Source: Aldehydirespirator sp965220345 (GTDB lineage Bacteria > Actinomycetota > Acidimicrobiia > Acidimicrobiales > Aldehydirespiratoraceae). From it: a DNA stretch of 64,000 bases. The stretch's first letter is position 1, and the number at the start of each line of letters is the position of its first letter. Below, one piece after another: positions 26,801-33,458 of the stretch. Under the pieces are notes generated by a model that saw only the letters and a program-made list of their open reading frames with translations, ran no database searches and was not told where the DNA came from. The stretch is from contig OZ244822.1 in the NCBI GenBank assembly GCA_965220345.1, forward strand, positions 2,232,001 to 2,296,000. The letters are read 5' to 3'. The translations under genes and the position numbers were made by a program.

Positions 26801-27733
26801 CTCAAGCACGGACCGCAACCCGACGGATCAATGATGGCCGGAACACTTGAGGTGCTGGGATTCGCAGACTCCGATGCGTCGCTTCGCAATCTGGTGCAAC
26901 ACGCTGATGCCCCGAGTGTTGGGGCTCAACTCAGCGAATCGGGAGCAAGTTTCCCGACCAGTGATGTTGATCTTGTGATCATGAACCCGCCGTTCACCAA
27001 CAACGTCAAGAAAAACTCGCAGTTCACACCTGCCCAGAAAAAAGCTATGCAACAGCACGAACTCGGTTTACGAGACGCGCTAATGCATTCCGATCCGACA
27101 GCTGCCGCCACCATCGATGCCAACACCATCCGAACCTATTTCACCCCAATCGTGGAACGCATTGCTGGATCTCGTCAAGCGACATTCGCTTCGGTTATTC
27201 CAGCAACTGCCTGCACGGCATCTTCAGGTCAACTTGAGCGACGTTTTCTTGCCGACCGTTTCTGGGTTGAGACGATTGTGACTTCGCATGATCCGAAGCA
27301 CATCAACTTCTCGGAAAACACCGGCATCCACGAATGCCTGCTGATAGCGCGTCGTCGTGAGCAGCATTTCGGTAGCTCCGCAGCCGATCCGCCCACACGG
27401 TTCGTGTCGCTACGAAGGATGCCCGTCACGCCTGATGAAGCCCTCCAAGCCGCGGACGCAATCGCAAGCGGTGATTTGGGCGACTGGGGCACTGTCACAT
27501 TGTGGCCCGCTGAACGGGTGCGTGAAGGCGACTGGTCGCCAGTGCAATGGTATGACGGCGAACTAGCCGAGATCGCTCGCTCACTTGAGGCCAACGAAGA
27601 AGATCTCTCTCTCTCTCTCTCTCTCAGATTCGGGCCCTCAGGCCAAGCATTACGAGGCAGCTTCTTCCCCTCCGAGCCCGACACCAACTCGAACCCGACG
27701 GACGAGCAATCCGCGGAGCTTTTTGTCAAGTGA
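23840..27733 (+). CDS. single-chain restriction-modification enzyme (Type ISP-like): Mrr-type nuclease, DEAH helicase, N6-adenine methyltransferase
   Basis: 1297 residues from an in-frame GTG, though the frame probably begins further upstream (see C7 tract). Domains: Mrr/PD-(D/E)xK nuclease at 30-55 (DTGIDLV ... WIAIQCKCYA); superfamily 2 helicase with Walker A MACGTGKT at 159-166, DEAH at 289-292, YMTATPR, and motif VI QAVGRVMRRAPGKK near 580; a helical coupler; gamma-class N6-adenine methylase with DPACGTG near 900 and catalytic NPPF near 1050. This order matches single-polypeptide Type ISP enzymes such as LlaGI and LlaBIII, which methylate and also translocate and cut. The C-terminal target-recognition part is in the next ORF. 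A (TC)11 run lies near the 3' end, after which this frame stops early. Confidence 0.85.
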   Translation: MFVRSPEYEIDEIEHWGQWSERHRLTGLSARDTGIDLVARHRDGSWIAIQCKCYAPTQRVAKSDIDSFLAVSQASDSADRPVFAMRWIVATSPWTNNAAEQVDSLGSSVRRIDFLRHEYESISEKLQERPVRDPWPRQREAIDKVVAGLLNHDRGRMVMACGTGKTFTALRIAEAVVPDGGCIAFVAPSIALVAQARREWLLHTARPLDCVVVCSDDSAGGRRESAEEMRVSELECPVTISPQHLGQMLNPLRRSEATRVVFCTYQSLHRVCEAQQSWGAAAFDLLLCDEAHRTTGAIKGTATRRDKETVSGTSESRESKDRRHESGFRLVHDNSRLHARKRLYMTATPRIYTPSSKKSLAARGVEVVDMNDAHVYGPQLEHLSFKESVEQDLLSDYRVIVLGVHSSTVTIGVRKRLMALGDETTSTPGSVRRGTKPLVVTDEDLQRLLGTSLAINGMAEGEDLEVPQRLDRTIVFANSIARSKFYAQGLDDPQLRSLITRRRRIYGKQDSAVPVEASHLDGTVSAFERGTELRKLAQAGTDRCARVICNAKLLTEGVDVPSLDAVVFMEPRDSQVDIVQAVGRVMRRAPGKKLGYIVIPVPVRPGADLATELQTGGSGYEALGQVLLALQSHDGRLAETPANFVKLVETTNPPGGKSGGNEGSSDDNDSIDIEDTQLVFDLHKASDAIYAQVVAASGLGSSGKLVADDLAVAVSYAGARLNEGALAEPLAAALGGLSVDSSNSADICKVAALVLINACLLHRRLRDVPRFNDIADLATVTGAAEPISVLVAGWQRILEHDYAPVFGPALKVLQQLPSRPFAVEALCSLAECANRTADSLSEMGYDHAGPLYHRILPNAEAYGAYYTKNLTALMLARLAINDSFTDWSAAEAVARLKIMDPACGTGTLLMAALRVLKQRIMQADSAQSGNGSNNCVDEDYDEARLHKTLVENVLYGLDINSPAIQFAASNFTLGAPTVDYQQMNLFTLKHGPQPDGSMMAGTLEVLGFADSDASLRNLVQHADAPSVGAQLSESGASFPTSDVDLVIMNPPFTNNVKKNSQFTPAQKKAMQQHELGLRDALMHSDPTAAATIDANTIRTYFTPIVERIAGSRQATFASVIPATACTASSGQLERRFLADRFWVETIVTSHDPKHINFSENTGIHECLLIARRREQHFGSSAADPPTRFVSLRRMPVTPDEALQAADAIASGDLGDWGTVTLWPAERVREGDWSPVQWYDGELAEIARSLEANEEDLSLSLSLRFGPSGQALRGSFFPSEPDTNSNPTDEQSAELFVK
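27604..27625 (+). repeat. (TC)11 dinucleotide repeat inside the restriction-modification gene
   Basis: Eleven uninterrupted TC units, encoding alternating Ser and Leu (LSLSLSL). In the present length the frame ends at 27733. One added unit switches to the frame that reads on to 27818, where its TGA overlaps the ATG of the specificity ORF as ATGA. One lost unit switches to a third frame that stops near 27805. Dinucleotide tracts of this length are unstable by slippage, so three alternative C-termini are available to the population. Confidence 0.9.
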
Positions 27734-27814
27734 ACTTGAGCCCGTCAGCCGAAAGCACGCCATCGGCCCGGCAGGGCGACGCATCCAAGATGCCTTCGCA
27801 CCGCTGATGCATCC

Positions 27815-28459
27815 ATGACCTATCACGCTTTCTGGTCAGCGTCGTCGAAGGTGCGCACAACCATGCGAGGCCACCCCGAGCAAGCGATAGAACCTCGCCC
27901 CGGCAAAGAAGAACTTGCGCAGCGTTACTGGGCGCAACGCAGCAAGCTACTGATAGCCAACAGACACCGCACAACTAGCGCTGTCCTGACTGCCGTTTAC
28001 AGCGAAACCCCTTCTGTTGGATCAGCTTGGGTGCCAGTTGCCGTGAGCAGCGACGATGAAGCCAAATCTCTGTGTGTCTGGTGGAATAGCACTCCTGTGC
28101 GGCTGATGCTGTTCAATCGAAGATCCAAGACCCTTGACTACCCATCGTGGTCTTTGGATCAGTTGCGCAGCGTCGCAGTGCCGTCTCCCGAAAACCCGGC
28201 ATGGGATGACTTGTTGACGGCCTATCGGCAGGCATGCGACATTGAGCTTCTGCCACTGCGAGACGGCCAGCTATGCGAAGGCCGTCGCATCATTGACTGT
28301 GCAGCGGCACGAGTGCTTGATGTGCCTGAAGCCACTATCGCCGACTGGCGTAGTCGCCTAGCACGCGAGCCAACCATCTCTAACCGAGCGGCAGAAACCT
28401 CAACAGCGTCTTCCGTGCCGGTGAGCGAGCCGCTACTCCGTAGTCCAGCGATTTCATAG
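27815..28459 (+). CDS. target-recognition (specificity) domain ORF of the restriction-modification enzyme
   Basis: A 214-residue frame that reads like the C-terminal DNA-recognition region of the enzyme before it: FWSASSKVRTTMRGHP, then LAQRYWAQRSKLLIANRH, LCVWWNSTPVRLMLF and LDYPSWSLDQLRSVAVPSP. The last resembles the end of many adenine-methylase specificity domains (WNS/T...LxxPxWS). It lacks a start with its own ribosome site but its ATG overlaps the TGA of the frame reached by a +2 shift in the TC tract. Residues LLRSPAIS at the end are encoded by the direct repeat that flanks the ATPase cassette, so the original C-terminus has been replaced. Confidence 0.7.
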   Translation: MTYHAFWSASSKVRTTMRGHPEQAIEPRPGKEELAQRYWAQRSKLLIANRHRTTSAVLTAVYSETPSVGSAWVPVAVSSDDEAKSLCVWWNSTPVRLMLFNRRSKTLDYPSWSLDQLRSVAVPSPENPAWDDLLTAYRQACDIELLPLRDGQLCEGRRIIDCAAARVLDVPEATIADWRSRLAREPTISNRAAETSTASSVPVSEPLLRSPAIS

Positions 28460-28523
28460 TCACGAGATTTCCCATTAAGCCATCATCGCGCGGGCCTGTG
28501 ACATCGCCCCTGCTGGTATCGCC
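28391..28523. repeat. left direct repeat of the ATPase cassette (parts A and B joined)
   Basis: Part A (28391-28419) matches 30037-30065 with three mismatches; part B (28424-28523) matches 30555-30652 at roughly 90 percent, with weaker similarity continuing to about 28581. On the minus strand part B encodes MGNLVTMKSLDYGVAARSPA, a truncated copy of the start of the small protein at 30.2-30.6 kb. A and B are adjacent here but separated by about 490 bases on the right side, so this copy carries a deletion of the body of that small gene. Confidence 0.8.
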
Positions 28524-28680
28524 AAGCCCGCTTGGATCGCAGACCTCACCCCGCCGCCCAACACCAAATCCCAGCAACCGACCACTACATAGACCAGATC
28601 ACCAGACACAACCATTGAAAACCACTACCAAATACACAAAAAAACCTGACAGTCCCAGTCGTCGCCACCTCTCCGCTAGG

Positions 28681-28749
28681 ATAATTTGCGGTATGAGTAG
28701 GGCATAATCTGCGGCATGATAAGAGTATAATCTGCGGCATGGACATGGG
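28681..28749 (+). repeat. three 23-bp tandem repeats carrying -10 box and ATG
   Basis: Three contiguous 23-bp units, each of the form ATAAT-Y-TGCGG-Y-ATG plus 8-9 variable bases. The third unit contains the real start codon (28739). The first two ATG (28693 and 28716) are followed by three codons and TAA, giving the mini-ORFs MSRA and MIRV. The conserved portion spans the -10 box through the start codon, and the variable portion follows the ATG, which suggests selection on the promoter/start part. Confidence 0.85.
28726..28731 (+). promoter_or_regulatory. consensus TATAAT -10 box, leaderless start of the ATPase gene
   Basis: A perfect TATAAT lies 7 bases before the ATG of the ATPase gene, with no ribosome-binding site between. 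The equivalents in the two upstream repeat units are CATAAT and GATAAT, weaker promoters, so the nearest copy is the best match to consensus. This is the spacing of actinobacterial leaderless mRNAs. Confidence 0.6.
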
Positions 28750-30013
28750 AAGCACGGCTCCAGCTGGCTATCGGGCAAGAGTCGTCGATCAGCAGATGAT
28801 AAGCGCTTTGTTGTCGGCACCTGCTGTTGTGGTGGAGGGCCCAAGAGCTTGCGGCAAGACTTGGACTGCTAGACGCTTTGCCAACAGCTTCATCCGTTTC
28901 GACGAGTTGCCAGCTACCCAGCTCGCTTTGGAAACGAATCCAGCCTCGTTTCTAGTCGGTGCCACTCCCCGACTGCTTGATGAGTGGCATTTGTTAGACG
29001 GTGTCTGGAACGCCATGCGTCACGCCTGCGATGACCGTGCGCTAAACAGCCAGTTCATTTTGGCTGGATCAGTGCGTCCAACTCATTCCATTACTGACCA
29101 CAGTGGAGCAGGACGTGTAGCGAGGCTGCGAATGCGACCCATGTCGCTGTATGAGTCAAGTGACTCCAGCGGTCTAGTTTCGTTGGTTGACCTACTTAGC
29201 GGCGACCACTGTCGAGCAGATCCGCCCGAAACAGACCTGCAAAAGACCGCCGAACTTGTATGCCGCGGTGGATTCCCGCGGTTCACATCAATGGATCCTG
29301 CTTTAGCGGGTGATCGTATGACCGATTATTTGCATGACATTGCGATGCTTGATCTCAACGGAGATCAAGCTTTGCATGACCCTCAGAAGATGCTGGCGTT
29401 GCTGTCTTCACTAGCGCGCAATGAAGGCACAGCAGCTTCAGCAGCAACGCTGATAGCCGATACGGCCACGGCGGGCGGGCCCTCCGACCGCGATACCGTG
29501 GCGCGTTATCTTGCTCGCCTCATTGATGCTTTCATCATTGAGCCGCTGCCAGCTTGGGCGACTCATCTACGAAGCCGAGCCACACTTCGGACAACACCTA
29601 AACGATATTTCGTGGATCCTTCTCTTGCGGCAGCGGCGATGAAGGCTTCGCCCGCATCTCTCCGAGCTGACCTTGCCACTCTTGGACTTTTGTTTGAGTC
29701 CTTAGCGATACGTGATCTAAGGGTCTATGCACAGGCTGCTGGTGCTGAGCTTCGCTACTACCGCGATTCGAAGAACCTAGAAGCTGACGCGATCATCGTT
29801 CAGAGTAATGGCGATTGGGCGGCAGTAGAAGTCAAGTTGGGCGGTGACATCCACGTCGCAGCTGCCATAGAAGCATTGCGACGAGTGCGCCAGAAAGTCG
29901 ACACACGAACAATAGGCGAACCTTCACGCCTGATCGTAGTAACCGCCACTGGAAGAGCTTTCGAAACCTTTGACGGAGTAGCTGTAGTCCCACTCACCCT
30001 GTTAGGCCCGTAG
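28739..30013 (+). CDS. AAA_14/DUF4143 family ATPase
   Basis: 424 residues. The N-terminal P-loop ATPase has VVVEGPRACGKTWTARRFA (Walker A at about 34-41) and the Walker B-like LLDEWHLLDGVWNAMRH near residue 80, followed by AGSVRP. The C-terminal DUF4143 region is a winged-helix plus PD-(D/E)xK-like fold: YFVDPSLAAAAM, LFESLAIRDLRVYAQ, and RYYRDSKNLEADAIIV with VEVKLGG. These proteins are common accessory genes; their role is unknown, though a link to defence or toxin-antitoxin-like functions has been suggested. The gene is leaderless, starts within a triple repeat and is flanked by direct repeats, so it behaves like an inserted cassette next to the restriction-modification locus. Confidence 0.88.
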   Translation: MDMGSTAPAGYRARVVDQQMISALLSAPAVVVEGPRACGKTWTARRFANSFIRFDELPATQLALETNPASFLVGATPRLLDEWHLLDGVWNAMRHACDDRALNSQFILAGSVRPTHSITDHSGAGRVARLRMRPMSLYESSDSSGLVSLVDLLSGDHCRADPPETDLQKTAELVCRGGFPRFTSMDPALAGDRMTDYLHDIAMLDLNGDQALHDPQKMLALLSSLARNEGTAASAATLIADTATAGGPSDRDTVARYLARLIDAFIIEPLPAWATHLRSRATLRTTPKRYFVDPSLAAAAMKASPASLRADLATLGLLFESLAIRDLRVYAQAAGAELRYYRDSKNLEADAIIVQSNGDWAAVEVKLGGDIHVAAAIEALRRVRQKVDTRTIGEPSRLIVVTATGRAFETFDGVAVVPLTLLGP

Positions 30014-30036
30014 TCACGCACCTCCCGAAACCGCGC

Positions 30037-30065
30037 TGCAGAAACCTCATCAGCGTCATCCGTGC
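30037..30065. repeat. right copy of repeat part A
   Basis: A 29-base near-copy of 28391-28419, lying just after the ATPase stop codon. In the same frame it encodes AETSSASSVP, matching AETSTASSVP near the end of the specificity ORF. The continuation here (AADGCNRS then TGA) could be the original 3' end of the restriction-modification gene, displaced when the ATPase cassette was inserted. Confidence 0.65.
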
Positions 30066-30161
30066 CAGCAGCAGATGGTTGCAACCGTTCTTGACGTAGT
30101 TGACCTCACCACAAAGCGATAACTGCATCAAGAATCGAAACTCAACCGCGACCACCGAGGG

Positions 30162-30587
30162 CTACGCGGCGATTGCGTTGCGTGGTCGCAGACATCTTGG
30201 CTTCGATACCTCCGCAGAGTTTTTCGATTTGGCAGAGTCACCCCCTTCCATGTTGTTGGTGTCGATATCGCTCTCCTCTAGTTCGCTGTCGTCGGGGTCG
30301 CCTGAACCACCGTCTAAAGCCAGCCACAGCGCTGCACGAACCAGATCAGCGCGGGGTGGCTCAAGTGAGTTGGTCACCACGATCCCTTCGATCATGTCAG
30401 CTAGCACCGCCGAGCGTGGCCGCCCCCGCAAACGGATCGATACCACCGGCGAACCGTTACGTCGCCTGATAGAGCGATCAAGATCCGGGCGTGCCGGAGG
30501 GCTGGCATAGACTGGCACTTGCAAGCCGCGCAGGTGAGCAGCCCGTGCTAGCGAGCGAGCCGCTACTCCGTAGTCGAGCGATGTCAT
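30162..30587 (-). CDS. conserved hypothetical protein (small, basic N-terminal half, acidic tail)
   Basis: About 141 residues from the ATG encoding MTSLDYGVAARSLARAAHLR; a second ATG 18 bases upstream (30605) would add MGNLVT. The middle, SIRRRNGSPVVSIRLRGRP, then SAVLADMIEGIVVTNSLEPP, is regular alpha/beta sequence and looks like a conserved actinobacterial family that I cannot name. The C-terminus is acidic and Ser-rich (DPDDSELEESDIDTN). Its first 60-70 bases are duplicated in the left repeat at 28.4 kb, where the rest of the gene is missing. It diverges from the RecB-like nuclease gene. Confidence 0.6.
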   Translation of the reverse strand: MTSLDYGVAARSLARAAHLRGLQVPVYASPPARPDLDRSIRRRNGSPVVSIRLRGRPRSAVLADMIEGIVVTNSLEPPRADLVRAALWLALDGGSGDPDDSELEESDIDTNNMEGGDSAKSKNSAEVSKPRCLRPRNAIAA

Positions 30588-30652
30588 AGTGACGAGATTT
30601 CCCATAAAGACATCATCGCGCGGCCCTGTGACATCGCCCCGCTGGTATCGCC
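30555..30652. repeat. right copy of repeat part B
   Basis: The roughly 98-base partner of 28424-28523, about 2.1 kb away in direct orientation. It contains the start region of the minus-strand hypothetical gene and its upstream sequence, with further patchy similarity (for example CAAAACCCAGCAACCGA) to about 30724. Confidence 0.8.
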
Positions 30653-30767
30653 GGACTCGCTGCCGCGCAGACCTCGCCCCTGGCCAGATTTCGCTCCCTC
30701 ACTCCACACCAAAACCCAGCAACCGATCCGAACGAGCAATCCAAACTACCGACCCATTAACAATCGC

Positions 30768-31730
30768 ATGAATCCAATGCACAGCGACAACTACAACCCA
30801 GCCCAACAAGAGGCAATCAACCTTCTTGGCACTCAAGGCAAGCAGCGACCCAGCTTCGATCCGAACCTACGCAACGAACTACGCAGCCGTCTCGAAAGCA
30901 GCATCACGCCCCTGCTTGAAGCATCAGCCCCCGACCAGCTCAGCGATGACGCGATATACCTGAACAAGTTCGTTCTTAGTCAAGTCATGGGATGTGAGCA
31001 GAAGTTCTTAGCCGAACTAGCCGAGCCTTTCCAATGGTCACCCCCAAAAGCGCGAGGCACGATTGTGCATAAAGCAATTGAACTGCTCATCAACTGGCGC
31101 AAAGAGCCAGTGCCGCTAGATCTCGTAGACGAAGCTGTTGCTGGCCTTGAGAACTCCGACAAAAGCATTGCCGAGTATTTGACCTATTGCGGCGAAGTTG
31201 AGCGAGCTGAACTGCGGGCGGAGGCCGGAACTATGGTGACGCAGTTCATGGAGTGCTTCCCAGCGCTCAAACCCAAGTGGAGACCCACAACCGAAAGCCC
31301 GATACGCGTCGAACTCCTTGAAGGCAAGGTGGTTCTCTCGGGGAAGCCCGACCTGACGCTCGGTCAACCCGACAACAATGTCGCTGGCAAAGTGATCATC
31401 GACTTCAAAACCGGCAAATTCTCGCCGACACACCGTGAAGATCTGCGCTTCTACGCACTACTCGAAGCTGTGCGAATCTTGCCTCCCAGGCTGGTAGCCA
31501 CCTACTACCTTGATCAGGCGCAGATCCATTGCGAAGAAGTCAGCCATGAGCTGCTGCTCGCGGCTGCTCAAAGAGTGATTGACGGTGCTGAGCGTTACAT
31601 AGAGCTAATTCACCATAAAAGACCAGCAACTCTGACGACAGGCCCGACCTGCAACTGGTGCCCGATCCTGCACAACTGCGAAGAGGGCAGCCGCTATCTA
31701 GAAGACTCCAGAGACTCACCAGAGTTCTGA
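30768..31730 (+). CDS. RecB/AddB-like PD-(D/E)xK nuclease with Fe-S cluster
   Basis: 320 residues. The nuclease core is ARGTIVHKAIELLINW (His near 101), SGKPDLTLG, then VIIDFKTGK with Asp and Lys of the D...DxK site, and the Q/Y motif RFYALLEAVR. The Cys in SQVMGCEQKF (about 76) and the C-terminal triad CNWCPILHNC (about 292-301) supply the four ligands of the 4Fe-4S cluster found in AddB, Cas4 and RecB-family exonucleases. No helicase is fused. It may act in repair or processing of DNA ends. No Cas1, Cas2 or repeat-spacer array is present, so it is not part of a CRISPR locus here. Confidence 0.82.
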   Translation: MNPMHSDNYNPAQQEAINLLGTQGKQRPSFDPNLRNELRSRLESSITPLLEASAPDQLSDDAIYLNKFVLSQVMGCEQKFLAELAEPFQWSPPKARGTIVHKAIELLINWRKEPVPLDLVDEAVAGLENSDKSIAEYLTYCGEVERAELRAEAGTMVTQFMECFPALKPKWRPTTESPIRVELLEGKVVLSGKPDLTLGQPDNNVAGKVIIDFKTGKFSPTHREDLRFYALLEAVRILPPRLVATYYLDQAQIHCEEVSHELLLAAAQRVIDGAERYIELIHHKRPATLTTGPTCNWCPILHNCEEGSRYLEDSRDSPEF

Positions 31731-31853
31731 GCAAACCCGCAGGTGAATCATCCATGTGATCCCGTGGCTTCTAAGGCCGAGTCAGCCTGAACACAGCTGC
31801 CACTCACAGATTTCGGCAGTGCCTTACGCTTTTGATCGGCAATACTGCGGGTT

Positions 31854-32630
31854 ATGTCTTATGTAAAGGTTGCCATCTCCGACGGTGTGGCTCAGATCAC
31901 GCTGAACGATCCCGACAAACGCAACGCCATCAGCGGTGCCATCAACGAAGAGCTAACAGCAGCACTTGATGAGCTTGAACCTGATCCAGATATCGGTGCG
32001 TTAGTAGTAACTGGTGCTGGCAAAGCTTTTTGCGCTGGTGCTGATCTTGATGATCTGCTGGCAGCGCAACAAGAGGACTTAACCCAGATATATGAAGGAT
32101 TTCTGCGGGTAGCGCATTCGCCTCTAGCGACAGTGGCTGCGGTCAACGGTGCCGCAGTAGGTGCTGGCATGAACCTAGTGCTGGCCTGTGACTTAGTGCT
32201 GGCCGGACGGCAGCGGGCTCGCTTCGATTCGCGTTTTCTGCAGATCGGTTTGCATCCAGGCGGCGGCCACACCTGGCGTTTAAGACACATGACCGACCGC
32301 ACCACGACCATGGCGATGGTGATATTCGCTGAAGTGCTGAACGCCGAAGAAGCGCACCGCACTGGTCTGGCCTGGGAAACGGTTGATGACGATCTCCTTT
32401 TGGCACGCGCTCACGAACTAGCTTCCCGCGCCGCGGCACAACCCAAAGAACTATTAGCGCGCACCAAAGCAACAATCCTGTCTCTTGATGAGATACAAGA
32501 CTCTGCATCAGCGGTGAAACATGAACTGCATCCCCAACTCTGGTCGATGGATCAGCCCGCTTTCAAGGAACTGGTGCGCAAGCTTCAGACAAAAATCAGT
32601 TCTGCGCCAGCCAGCAGCCACGAATCTTGA
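31854..32630 (+). CDS. enoyl-CoA hydratase/isomerase family protein
   Basis: 258 residues of the crotonase fold. Oxyanion-hole segments are VTGAGKAFCAGADLDDLLAA near residue 65 and AVNGAAVGAGMNLVLACDLV near residue 105. QIGLHPGGGHTWRLRHMTDR occupies the position of the catalytic-Glu segment, with Gly-His in place of the usual Glu arrangement. It may therefore be a non-hydratase member of the superfamily. It is the second crotonase in the window and is not in an operon with other fatty-acid genes. Confidence 0.86.
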   Translation: MSYVKVAISDGVAQITLNDPDKRNAISGAINEELTAALDELEPDPDIGALVVTGAGKAFCAGADLDDLLAAQQEDLTQIYEGFLRVAHSPLATVAAVNGAAVGAGMNLVLACDLVLAGRQRARFDSRFLQIGLHPGGGHTWRLRHMTDRTTTMAMVIFAEVLNAEEAHRTGLAWETVDDDLLLARAHELASRAAAQPKELLARTKATILSLDEIQDSASAVKHELHPQLWSMDQPAFKELVRKLQTKISSAPASSHES

Positions 32631-32730
32631 CTACGTGCCCGAGAGCTGACATCAAACAATCAGGCCACAACACGCCAAGGCAGAAGGCCGAACTAGAACA
32701 GAAACGGCCGGAGCACAACTGCAGCAACAG

Positions 32731-33363
32731 CTAGCTGCGCCTGCTCGACATTCGCTGAGCAGGCACCGCTTGAGGAGCGATCCACTGCGCTATCAACTCA
32801 CCAGAACGCATTCGCCATTCCTCTTCGGTGATAGCGAAACGGTAATGATCCTCCCATACACCATTGATTTCAACGTAACGCTCAGCTAAGCCCTCATAGC
32901 GAAGTCCTAGCTTTTGCACCACCCGCAAGCTGGCTTCATTGCGTGGCACAATCGCCACCTGCATTCGGTGCAGGTGCAGATCTTCAAAAGCGAAACGTGC
33001 AACCACCACTAGCGCCTCAGGCGTGTAACCGTTGCCAGCGACAGCCTCATCAATCCAGTAACCGACATAGCAAGACTGAAACGGCCCCCGTTGAATCGCT
33101 GACAAGTTCATCTCACCACGGAAATGCTTGTTGACGAACACTCCGAACCCGTAACCAGTACCGTGCTGACGCTCACGGCGACGCGCATTGCAGCGATCAG
33201 CGAAAGCACGCTGATCTTCCCCTAAGTCAGGCCGACCGCTAGGCGGGCGCGGCTCCCAAAGCCGAAGACGGTCGCGGTTGCGTCGTCTCACCTGCTGCCA
33301 GGCGGGGAAGTCTTGGCGTGTCAACGGGCGCAGCAACACTCGCCGCCCGAGCAGGGTGCTCAC
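32731..33363 (-). CDS. GNAT family N-acetyltransferase (RimJ/RimL-like)
   Basis: 210 residues. The fold is recognised by VLLRPLTRQDFPAWQQVRRR at the N-terminus, GEMNLSAIQRGPFQSCYVGY, the acetyl-CoA segment EAVAGNGYTPEALVVVARFA, and the closing LHRMQVAIVPRNEASLRVVQ followed by KLGLRYEG. This is the pattern of ribosomal-protein alanine acetyltransferases RimJ/RimL. Substrate not shown. It is transcribed in the same direction as the ppx gene downstream of it. Confidence 0.86.
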   Translation of the reverse strand: MSTLLGRRVLLRPLTRQDFPAWQQVRRRNRDRLRLWEPRPPSGRPDLGEDQRAFADRCNARRRERQHGTGYGFGVFVNKHFRGEMNLSAIQRGPFQSCYVGYWIDEAVAGNGYTPEALVVVARFAFEDLHLHRMQVAIVPRNEASLRVVQKLGLRYEGLAERYVEINGVWEDHYRFAITEEEWRMRSGELIAQWIAPQAVPAQRMSSRRS

Positions 33364-33458
33364 GGCTGCGAACTTTACTGCTGACCGTGGGCAGGATCAG
33401 GATTGGGCATCATCCAACTCACAGCACCGTTTCAGCCGAAGCAAAAGTGTCAAGAGAT

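Noticed and set aside
27604..27625. TC tract as an assembly artefact only
   Set aside because: It could vary in reads, but an exact (TC)11 inside a coding region with an ATGA-coupled alternative frame is better explained as a slippage switch. Artefact remains possible and is listed as the main refutation.
28681..28749. CRISPR-like array from the 23-bp repeats
   Set aside because: Units are contiguous without spacers and end at a start codon.
30768..31730. Cas4 and a CRISPR locus
   Set aside because: The nuclease has the RecB/Cas4 fold and Cys cluster, but no Cas genes and no regularly spaced repeat-spacer array occur anywhere in the window.
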